Of a stretch of DNA of 5,877 nucleotides, positions 1 through 4,766 are shown piece by piece. The position numbers and the translations under genes were made by a program. Position 1 is the stretch's first letter, and every line of letters starts with the position of its first letter. Source of the stretch: Sulfitobacter sp. (GTDB lineage Bacteria; Pseudomonadota; Alphaproteobacteria; Rhodobacterales; Rhodobacteraceae); NCBI GenBank assembly GCA_024636395.1, contig JAGXHD010000045.1:1-5877 (forward strand). Reading direction: 5' to 3'. The notes under the pieces were generated by a model. The model worked only from the letters and a program-made list of their open reading frames with translations. It was not told where the DNA came from and did no database searches.

Positions 1-476
1 ATCAGGGCCCGCGCGTGATCCCTTGTGAATTTCTGCTGGCCGCACAAGGTCATGAGCCCGAACTGGCCCACCACCACGATCTGCTGGTCGCCAATTGTCT
101 GGCCCAGTCAAAGGCGCTGATGCTGGGCCGCCCGCTGGAGCAGGCGCGCAAATTGGCGGCGGCGACCGGCTTTGAAGGCCGCGATTTGGAGCGGCAGGCC
201 CGGCACCGCGTTTTCCCGGGTAATCGGCCCTCGACGACGCTACTCTACCCGCTGCTCGATCCCTTCACGCTGGGACAGATCATCGCCCTCTACGAGCATC
301 GCGTCTTTGTGGAGGGCGTCATTCTCGACATCAATTCATTCGATCAATGGGGCGTGGAACTGGGCAAGGAGCTTGCAACTTCGCTGCAACCCGTCATCGA
401 CGGCACGAGGGATGCGTCGGGCGAAGATGCATCGACCGGAGCGCTTGTAGATTTCATACACCGCCACCGTGGCTAG
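1..476 (+). CDS. pgi: Glucose-6-phosphate isomerase, C-terminal part (5' end outside window)
   Basis: Cytoplasmic enzyme interconverting glucose-6-phosphate and fructose-6-phosphate in glycolysis, gluconeogenesis and the link to the Entner-Doudoroff and pentose phosphate routes. The first complete codon is at position 3 and 157 residues are visible, roughly the last 30% of a protein of about 530 residues. The frame is open at the left edge, so the GTG at 15 is an internal Val, not a start: the residues before it (QGPR) continue the family pattern GxRVIPCEF. Family landmarks are a His cluster followed by DLLVANCLAQSKAL (from about 69), which contains the catalytic His region, then FPGNRPS, then IALYEHRVFVEGVI, and the second PGI signature NSFDQWGVELGK, whose Lys (codon 366-368) matches the conserved active-site Lys (Lys518 in rabbit numbering). 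The end (STGALVDFIHRHRG, TAG at 474-476) is a normal family C-terminus. No frameshift is visible. The gene converges with the tRNA gene. Confidence 0.96.
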   Translation, partial: QGPRVIPCEFLLAAQGHEPELAHHHDLLVANCLAQSKALMLGRPLEQARKLAAATGFEGRDLERQARHRVFPGNRPSTTLLYPLLDPFTLGQIIALYEHRVFVEGVILDINSFDQWGVELGKELATSLQPVIDGTRDASGEDASTGALVDFIHRHRG

Positions 477-496
477 GGAAGTGTTGCTTCACCATC

Positions 497-525
497 TCGC
501 GCTTCAGGTCAATTCGAACGCGCGA
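497..525 (+). terminator. Weak hairpin downstream of pgi, possible terminator
   Basis: TCGCGC (497-502) and GCGCGA (520-525) form a 6-bp GC-rich stem with a 17-nt loop, 20 nt after the pgi stop. A short T4 run (533-536) follows about 7 nt later. The long loop and the offset T run make this a poor intrinsic terminator. No better candidate was seen in the 85-bp gap between pgi and the tRNA, which otherwise holds nothing recognisable. Confidence 0.2.
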
Positions 526-561
526 CTCGATCGTTTTGATGAATGCTCTTACGGATCTCTT

Positions 562-635
562 TGGAGCGGGTAACGAGAATCGAACTCGTAACTAAAGCTT
601 GGGAAGCTGCCGTGATACCTTTTCACCATACCCGC
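562..635 (-). tRNA. glyT-like tRNA-Gly(CCC): tRNA-Gly, anticodon CCC, CCA encoded
   Basis: Read on the minus strand, a complete 74-nt cloverleaf is visible. The acceptor stem is GCGGGTA/TACCCGC (7 perfect pairs), with discriminator U and genomically encoded CCA at 562-564. The D arm is GTGA/TCAC with a 7-nt loop containing GG. The anticodon loop is TTCCCAA, with anticodon CCC at 601-603 on the + strand, reading glycine codon GGG. A 4-nt variable region precedes the T arm ACGAG/CTCGT with loop TTCGATT. In the anticodon stem (GCAGC/GCTTT) the outer pair is G-U and the next (28-42) is a C-U mismatch, leaving three canonical pairs. All other stems are intact, so a functional tRNA is likely. It is a single-gene unit with its own promoter upstream. 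Confidence 0.96.
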
Positions 636-645
636 CTGCCAGCGT

Positions 646-674
646 TGGATAGGCCAAGGACCAGATTGGGTCAA
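646..674 (-). promoter_or_regulatory. Sigma-70-type promoter of tRNA-Gly
   Basis: On the minus strand a -35 TTGACC (669-674) and a -10 TATCCA (646-651) are separated by exactly 17 nt. The -10 lies 10 nt before the tRNA 5' end, so transcription would start a few nt upstream of mature position 1. The -35 matches the consensus at five of six positions and the -10 at four of six. The promoter begins just after the terminator of the upstream BA14K gene, so the tRNA is probably independently transcribed. Confidence 0.7.
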
Positions 675-680
675 GTCTGG

Positions 681-716
681 AAAAATATCCGGACCCACAT
701 TGTCACGTGGGCCCGG
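681..716 (-). terminator. Rho-independent terminator of the BA14K-family gene
   Basis: On the minus strand, CCGGGCCCAC (707-716) pairs with GTGGGTCCGG (689-698): a 10-bp stem with one G-U wobble and an 8-nt loop. It is followed by GATATTTTT, whose T5 lies at 681-685. The hairpin starts 10 nt after the stop codon of the BA14K-family gene. It isolates that gene from the downstream tRNA promoter. Strong stem plus U-tract makes this the clearest terminator in the window. Confidence 0.85.
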
Positions 717-726
717 GACCAGCAAA

Positions 727-1302
727 TTAAAGTACGTCGTACGGAGAATTACAGTACCGGCGTGGGCCGTTGTAAGGCTGGAACGTTTTGTCCGAAGTGC
801 GGTAGCTGCGGTACTTTCCAGCGCACCAATCATCATGTGCTGAGATGTTCCGCGCCGGAATATGGCTCCACCCGCGGGATGTTGTTTGGCCTTGGCCTTG
901 GCGTTGGTTGTTGTTCAGCTCATTCAGGAGGATAGCGCCCAGAGCAAAAGCCGCCAGAGGATAGAACAATCCGTCGTTGTCATCACGGCGATACCCGTTG
1001 CGCGGCGTTCTGTAGCCGCGGTATCCTCCACGATAGCCCTCTCTGCGGTCGACGCGCTGGTCACGCCCATGTCGCCGCTGATCGCGGCCATATCCGCGCT
1101 GGTCGCGCACCCTACCATCTTTGCGCCGATCCACTTGCACCAGATCAGACATCGCCCCGGGTGCGATCACAGATGCAAATGGAGCAGGTGCACCCATTGA
1201 CCGCATCTGTGCCACGCCCGCTTGGCCGAAGGAAGGCAGCGACAGCGTCAGAGCCAAGGCAAATATTCCCGCAGACTTTGTTTGTTTCCATAAATCAGAC
1301 AT
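727..1302 (-). CDS. BA14K-family secreted/envelope protein with Arg-rich repeats
   Basis: Predicted 191-residue exported protein. The ATG at 1302 was chosen because GGAG (1311-1314) sits 8 nt upstream; a GTG at 1311 would overlap that ribosome binding site. Residues 1-28 look like a signal peptide: Lys at 6 and 9, a hydrophobic core at about 11-24, and a plausible cut after GQA. Residues about 59-105 are strongly basic, with a seven-residue RDQRxxx unit repeated three times (RDQRGYG, RDQRRHG, RDQRVDR), then YRGGYRGYR. Residues about 111-128 form a hydrophobic, possibly membrane-anchoring segment, followed by a Gln/Asn-rich linker. Residues about 155-188 match the BA14K family: HDDWCAGKYRSY, then TFQPYNGPRRYCNSPY, with Cys160 and Cys184. 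Brucella BA14K is an immunoreactive protein with reported lectin-like activity; the role here is unknown. It is monocistronic, between a terminator downstream and a 200-bp leader region upstream. Confidence 0.85.
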   Translation of the reverse strand: MSDLWKQTKSAGIFALALTLSLPSFGQAGVAQMRSMGAPAPFASVIAPGAMSDLVQVDRRKDGRVRDQRGYGRDQRRHGRDQRVDRREGYRGGYRGYRTPRNGYRRDDNDGLFYPLAAFALGAILLNELNNNQRQGQGQTTSRGWSHIPARNISAHDDWCAGKYRSYRTSDKTFQPYNGPRRYCNSPYDVL

Positions 1303-1404
1303 GACGAACACTCCATTTTATCCCGGCCAGCGTGCAACCTTTGCAGACGAAACATCGCAAACACGCGATAGGTTCCCAGCGACCGTCTCGGGGACGATCG
1401 CAAA

Positions 1405-1423
1405 CTTAAGATCTGATCTTGAG
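1405..1423. promoter_or_regulatory. 19-bp inverted repeat upstream of the BA14K-family gene
   Basis: CTTAAGATC-T-GATCTTGAG is a dyad with 8 of 9 arm positions matching; the inner 13 bp are a perfect odd palindrome centred at 1414. It lies about 100 bp upstream of the BA14K-family start, in the non-coding gap 1303-1501, and could be an operator. I recognise no regulator for it. No convincing promoter was identified in this gap: a TTGGTT-N18-GATATT pair can be drawn on the minus strand just upstream of the dyad, but it is weak. Confidence 0.3.
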
Positions 1424-1469
1424 GGCAGGGTCACCCGTCTCGCAATATCATCGTGGTATTATTGGATAA

Positions 1470-1490
1470 CCAAGGCCGAAACGCCCTTGG
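1470..1490 (-). terminator. Hairpin just after the RamA/RACo-type gene, possible terminator
   Basis: CCAAGG and CCTTGG (1470-1475 and 1485-1490) form a perfect 6-bp stem with a 9-nt loop, 11 nt after the stop codon of the RamA/RACo-type gene. On the minus strand it is followed by TTATCCAATAATA, which is A/T-rich but lacks a true T run. It is the only reasonable end point for that transcript in the gap. An imperfect dyad (TGGTxAT...ATxACCA, 1454-1472) overlaps its trailing side. Confidence 0.45.
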
Positions 1491-1501
1491 AATCAGCAGC
1501 T

Positions 1502-3547
1502 TTAGGACCGCCTGCGGCGCCGCCCGCCGCCCGCACCGCTTTCACCGCCGCCACCGGTGTTGAACGTCTGCGTCGGCAGTTTTACGATGGAATTAAGGAT
1601 CGGGAAGGGCTCCACCGCATTAGGCATCGCGGAGGCATTCACGAAATGCTCCTGAAAGCGCGGCTCGATTGCAGTTTCGATCTTGTGGATATTGCGCACG
1701 ATCTCCTCGATCTCCGTGCGGGCCTCGCGGTTCAGCAGCGCGATGCGCGCGCCCGTGCCCGCTGCATTGCCCGCGCTCGTCACCTTGTCCAGCGGTGCGT
1801 CGGGGATCATCCCCAGCACCATCGCGTGCTTGGTCGAGATATGTGCGCCGAAGGCGCCCGCCAGCACCACACGGTCCACCTTATCGACGCCGAACTTGTC
1901 CATCAGCAGACGCGCGCCGGAGTAGAGCGCGGCCTTGGCCATCTGGATCTCGCGGATGTCGCGATTTGTGACCGTAATTTTAGGGCCATCATTTTCTGTG
2001 CCGTCGTAGACCAGATAGCTGTTAGTGCGCCCGTCGGGAAAGACCGCCGACGATCCTGTCTGCTCGGCGGTGCCGATGAGACCGGGGGCATCGACGATGC
2101 CGTGCATGCGCATCTCTGCCACCATCTCGATGATTCCGGAGCCGCAGATGCCGGTCACGCCGGTCTGCGCGATGGCCGCATCAAAGCCGTCCTCGTCGGA
2201 CCACAGATCGGAACCGATTACCTTGAAGCGGGGCAACTTGCTCACCGGATCAATCTCCACCCGCTCGATGGCGCCGGGTGCGGCGCGCTGTCCGGAGCTG
2301 ATCTGCGCGCCCTCGAAGGCAGGGCCTGTGGGAGACGAGCAGGCGAGCACCTTCTCGCGGTTGCCCAACAGAATTTCCGCGTTGGTACCCACATCGACGA
2401 CCAACACCAGATCGTCCGACAAATGCGGGCTCTCTGACAGCGCCACGGCGGCGGCATCCGCGCCCACATGCCCTGCAATGCACGGCAGGATGTAGACCCG
2501 CGCGCTTTCGTGGATGTTGAGATCCAAATCGCGGCCACGCAAGCGGATCGCGTTGGAGGTGGCAAGCGCAAAGGGTGCTTGCCCCAACTCGAACGGGTCA
2601 ATGCCGAGGAACAGGTGGTGCATGACCGGATTGCAGACAAAGACCGCGTCCACGATCAACTGCTTGTCGATGGCGGCCTCCGTTGCAAGCTGTGTGAAGA
2701 GCCCGCACATGCCCTCGCGCACCGCCAGTGTCATCTCCTCGGCGCCCGACGCGTTCATCATCGAATAGCTAACGCGGCTCATCAGATCCTCGCCAAAGCG
2801 GATCTGCGGGTTCATCACGCCAGAGGAGGCGACCACATCGCCGGTTTGTAGATCGCACAGATGTGCCGCAATAGTGGTGGAGCCCAGATCGACGGCAACG
2901 CCGTAGATCGTGCCGTCGTAAAAACCGGGCCAGATGTGCATGATCCGCGGCTTGTGCTCGTGATCGCCCAGATGGACGGCCACGGTCACTTTCCAGTCGC
3001 CCTTGCGCAGCACCTTCTGCAGGATATGCAGGATGTGCAGATCCGCCGTCACGTCATCAAGCTCCCATTGCTCCAGCAAGGCCTTTCGCAACCGCTCAAG
3101 ATCGCCGGAGGGGTCGTGCATGTCCGGCTCCTGCACCTCGATGTAGTAGAGTTTGGTCGAAGGGTTAAGCGTGATCGCGCGGACCTCGGCGCGCTTGCGC
3201 ACCACCTGCTTGTGGACCTGGCTTTCGGCGGGGACATCGATAATCACATCTTTGAGCACGGTCGCCTGACAGCCCAGACGGCGACCCGATTTCAGCCCGC
3301 GCTTCTCGTCGTAGCGCGCCTCGACGGCATTCCACTCCGACAGGGCGTCCGCCTCGACTGTGACGCCGTGTTTGGAGAACTCGCCATAGCCGGGGGTAAT
3401 CTGGCATTTCGAGCAGATGCCGCGCCCGCCGCAGACCGAATCGAGATCGACCCCGAGCTTGCGCGCTGCCGTCAGAACGGGCGTGCCAACCGGAAAGCGG
3501 CCGCGCTTGCCGGAGGGAGTAAAGATAACGAGGGGGTTGTCGCTCAT
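1502..3547 (-). CDS. RamA/RACo-type corrinoid-protein reductive activator ([2Fe-2S] + ASKHA ATPase)
   Basis: Full-length 681-residue protein. Family members use electrons from a [2Fe-2S] cluster and ATP to reduce inactive cob(II)alamin to cob(I)alamin on corrinoid methyltransferase proteins. The N-terminal ferredoxin-like domain (about 1-110) has Cys39, Cys45 and Cys48 in CGGRGICSKC, plus Cys93 in RRLGCQ, the plant-type ligand pattern. A linker (about 115-210) leads to the ASKHA actin-like ATPase fold: phosphate-1 motif AVDLGSTTIAAHL (218-230), phosphate-2 motif VVDVGTNAEIL (383-393), CGSGIIEM (468-475), and the adenosine motif VLAGAFGAHIS (561-571). The tail is Gly-rich and ends in five Arg and a Ser. 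The ATG at 3547 has AGGA (3558-3561) 10 nt upstream. No corrinoid or methyltransferase gene lies nearby. Known biology suggests the split B12-dependent methionine synthase of Rhodobacterales as the partner (inference). Activators of methylamine or glycine betaine methyltransferases share the same architecture. Confidence 0.9.
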   Translation of the reverse strand: MSDNPLVIFTPSGKRGRFPVGTPVLTAARKLGVDLDSVCGGRGICSKCQITPGYGEFSKHGVTVEADALSEWNAVEARYDEKRGLKSGRRLGCQATVLKDVIIDVPAESQVHKQVVRKRAEVRAITLNPSTKLYYIEVQEPDMHDPSGDLERLRKALLEQWELDDVTADLHILHILQKVLRKGDWKVTVAVHLGDHEHKPRIMHIWPGFYDGTIYGVAVDLGSTTIAAHLCDLQTGDVVASSGVMNPQIRFGEDLMSRVSYSMMNASGAEEMTLAVREGMCGLFTQLATEAAIDKQLIVDAVFVCNPVMHHLFLGIDPFELGQAPFALATSNAIRLRGRDLDLNIHESARVYILPCIAGHVGADAAAVALSESPHLSDDLVLVVDVGTNAEILLGNREKVLACSSPTGPAFEGAQISSGQRAAPGAIERVEIDPVSKLPRFKVIGSDLWSDEDGFDAAIAQTGVTGICGSGIIEMVAEMRMHGIVDAPGLIGTAEQTGSSAVFPDGRTNSYLVYDGTENDGPKITVTNRDIREIQMAKAALYSGARLLMDKFGVDKVDRVVLAGAFGAHISTKHAMVLGMIPDAPLDKVTSAGNAAGTGARIALLNREARTEIEEIVRNIHKIETAIEPRFQEHFVNASAMPNAVEPFPILNSIVKLPTQTFNTGGGGESGAGGGRRRRRS

Positions 3548-3596
3548 GATGCTGGCGTCCTGTGTCTATTTCAGGGCAACATAGCCATGTGCCACG

Positions 3597-3631
3597 GCAG
3601 GGGAAGCCTGCACGCGTCATAAATCCGTGCA
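3597..3631. repeat. Two overlapping small inverted repeats between the ureohydrolase and RamA/RACo genes
   Basis: In the 109-bp gap, GCAGG/CCTGC (3597-3601 and 3607-3611, 5-nt loop) and TGCACG/CGTGCA (3609-3614 and 3626-3631, 11-nt loop) overlap by three bases, so only one could form at a time. Neither is followed by a T run on the minus strand, so neither looks like an intrinsic terminator. They may be mRNA processing or regulatory structures, or chance. No promoter was recognised in the gap, leaving co-transcription of the two flanking genes possible. Confidence 0.25.
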
Positions 3632-3656
3632 ATGGGGTCATTTTACCGCGCGTGCG

Positions 3657-4616
3657 TCAGGTCCGCAGGCGTGCGTGGAAGATAAACCCCAGAAAGTTTA
3701 GCAGAATCTGCGCCGCAAGAATCTGCGTGGAGCCCGTGGGATCGTAATCGGGTGCGACCTCGACCAGATCCATACCGACGACCTCATGGCGCTGTGCGAC
3801 TGCCTGCAGCAACTCCAACACTTCGTAATAGAGAAAACCGCCATGCGACGGCGTACCTGTGCCGGGTGCAATGGAGGGACAGAAGGCGTCGATATCGAGG
3901 GTCACATAGACCCGTGCATCGGGTGGTATATGGGCCAACACGCCGCCTGTACCCATGCTGCGCGCCTGCCGGACGCTGATGATATCCGACCCCATCGCGC
4001 GAGCATCATCGTAGCCTTCCTTGGCGGTGGAGCTGACATTGCGGATGCCCACTTGCGTCAGGCCAGTGACATAGGGCGCCTCTGCCGCGCGGCGCATGGG
4101 ATTGCCGTGGCCGTGGCGCACCCCGTGGCGCACGTCGACGAAATCCAGATGCGCGTCGATTTGCAGGATGTGGATATCGCCTTGGCCATCGAAGGCACGA
4201 ATGCAGGGGATGTTGATCGAATGATCACCGCCGATGACCACGGGCAGGGCGGCGGCCTCCAGAGCGGCCCGCACGCCTGCCTCGATGTTGGCGTGGCTGG
4301 CTTCGGTATCGGTGTGGATGATGTCGGCGTCGCCCATATCGACGATGTTGACATCGCCGGGAAGATAAACCGCGTCGTCCTCATGGTCGTAAGCGCCTGC
4401 ATAGCCGAAGCTGAACAGGGTCGATGCCTCGCGCACACCGCGCGGCCCGAATCGCGCCCCGCTGCGGTACTGCGTCCCCGCATCGAAGGGTGCACCGAGG
4501 ATCGCCACATCGGCGTCAAGTTTGTCCCAGTCCGGCTCATAGGGGCGTTTGCCGAACGTGGCGATGCCCACAAACGGAAGGTCGAGCCTGCCTCCCTCAT
4601 ATCCGTGTTTCGTCAT
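3657..4616 (-). CDS. speB: Arginase/agmatinase-family ureohydrolase (SpeB-like)
   Basis: Predicted 319-residue cytoplasmic binuclear metal hydrolase that splits urea from a guanidino compound; agmatine to putrescine is the usual annotation. Metal-ligand motifs are complete: GGDHSI (His132), DAHLDF (Asp154, His156, Asp158) and DID (Asp241, Asp243). GMDLVEVAPDYD (281-292) matches the conserved glutamate region and APGTGTPSHGG the substrate loop. Two departures stand out: DIDAFCP has Cys246 where most relatives have Asp (DIDxxDP), and the 168-175 region reads HGHGNPMR. Substrate specificity is therefore uncertain, and guanidinobutyrate or another guanidine is possible. The ATG at 4616 was chosen because AAGGGG (4623-4628) lies 6 nt upstream and the length fits the family. 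The frame continues to a TTG at 4739, but those 41 extra residues do not resemble the family. The gene is divergent from guaB and 109 bp upstream of the RamA/RACo-type gene on the same strand. Confidence 0.88.
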   Translation of the reverse strand: MTKHGYEGGRLDLPFVGIATFGKRPYEPDWDKLDADVAILGAPFDAGTQYRSGARFGPRGVREASTLFSFGYAGAYDHEDDAVYLPGDVNIVDMGDADIIHTDTEASHANIEAGVRAALEAAALPVVIGGDHSINIPCIRAFDGQGDIHILQIDAHLDFVDVRHGVRHGHGNPMRRAAEAPYVTGLTQVGIRNVSSTAKEGYDDARAMGSDIISVRQARSMGTGGVLAHIPPDARVYVTLDIDAFCPSIAPGTGTPSHGGFLYYEVLELLQAVAQRHEVVGMDLVEVAPDYDPTGSTQILAAQILLNFLGFIFHARLRT

Positions 4617-4623
4617 AACCCAC

Positions 4624-4652
4624 CCCTTGTTGCAGGTACCTTTGGACAAGGG
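4624..4652 (-). promoter_or_regulatory. Nested dyad/hairpin covering the ureohydrolase ribosome binding site
   Basis: CCCTTGT (4624-4630) and ACAAGGG (4646-4652) are perfect 7-bp inverted repeats with a 15-nt loop that itself holds the palindrome AGGTACCT (4634-4641), almost concentric with the outer arms. On the minus-strand transcript the 3' arm ACAAGGG contains most of the Shine-Dalgarno sequence AAGGGG (4623-4628), so folding would hide it. As DNA it could equally be an operator. Which role applies, if any, cannot be told from sequence. Confidence 0.4.
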
Positions 4653-4656
4653 CCGC

Positions 4657-4674
4657 GCAAATGCAAGCATCTGC
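4657..4674. promoter_or_regulatory. 18-bp inverted repeat in the divergent ureohydrolase-guaB region
   Basis: GCAAATGC-AA-GCATCTGC is an 18-bp dyad with 7 of 8 arm positions symmetric. It lies between the two divergent starts, 41 bp upstream of the ureohydrolase ATG and upstream of the guaB promoter candidate. The size and symmetry suit a dimeric repressor or activator site. The regulator is unknown. Confidence 0.35.
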
Positions 4675-4691
4675 CCCTCTGCCTTTCGAAT

Positions 4692-4720
4692 TTGGGGGCC
4701 TTTCCAATCCGGCGTATCCA
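4692..4720 (+). promoter_or_regulatory. Candidate promoter of guaB
   Basis: TTGGGG (4692-4697) and TATCCA (4715-4720) are 17 nt apart, giving a start near 4727 and a leader of about 40 nt. The -35 is weak beyond its TTG. The -10 hexamer and spacing are identical to those of the tRNA-Gly promoter in this window, which lends some support. An alternative pair, TTTCCA-N17-GATAGG, starts 9 nt downstream. Confidence 0.4.
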
Positions 4721-4766
4721 TGAGATAGGAAACCGCCAAATGATGCCATTACCTGTGGAGGTTGAT

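Noticed and set aside
477..640. tRNA 3' end as an integration (att) site for a genomic island
   Set aside because: No duplicate of the tRNA 3' end, integrase gene or compositional break was seen; flanking genes are housekeeping.
543..935. + strand open frame crossing the tRNA and the end of the BA14K-family gene
   Set aside because: It reads through the tRNA-Gly gene and a terminator on the opposite strand; the translation has no recognisable domain.
1340..1380. GGAAC-N17-TGTT on the minus strand upstream of the BA14K-family gene, resembling an EcfG general-stress promoter
   Set aside because: The -10 lacks the expected CGTT and many Rhodobacterales lack EcfG; a single partial match is not enough.
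1121..2437. Long open frame on the + strand, 438 codons, opposite the BA14K-family gene and the RamA/RACo-type gene
   Set aside because: It is antisense to two well-supported genes, its translation resembles no family (Arg/His/Ala-rich shadow composition typical of GC-rich antisense frames), and it has no independent ribosome binding site or context.
3561..3600. Possible sigma-54 promoter before the RamA/RACo-type gene (TGGCAC then TTGC on the minus strand)
   Set aside because: GG and GC are 14 nt apart instead of the required 10.
2861..3622. 253-codon + strand open frame opposite the 5' half of the RamA/RACo-type gene
   Set aside because: Antisense shadow of a gene with complete cofactor and ATPase motifs; no family-like motifs in its translation.
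4617..4739. N-terminal extension of the ureohydrolase to a TTG start
   Set aside because: The 41 extra residues do not resemble the family, and the ATG at 4616 has a well-spaced AAGGGG.
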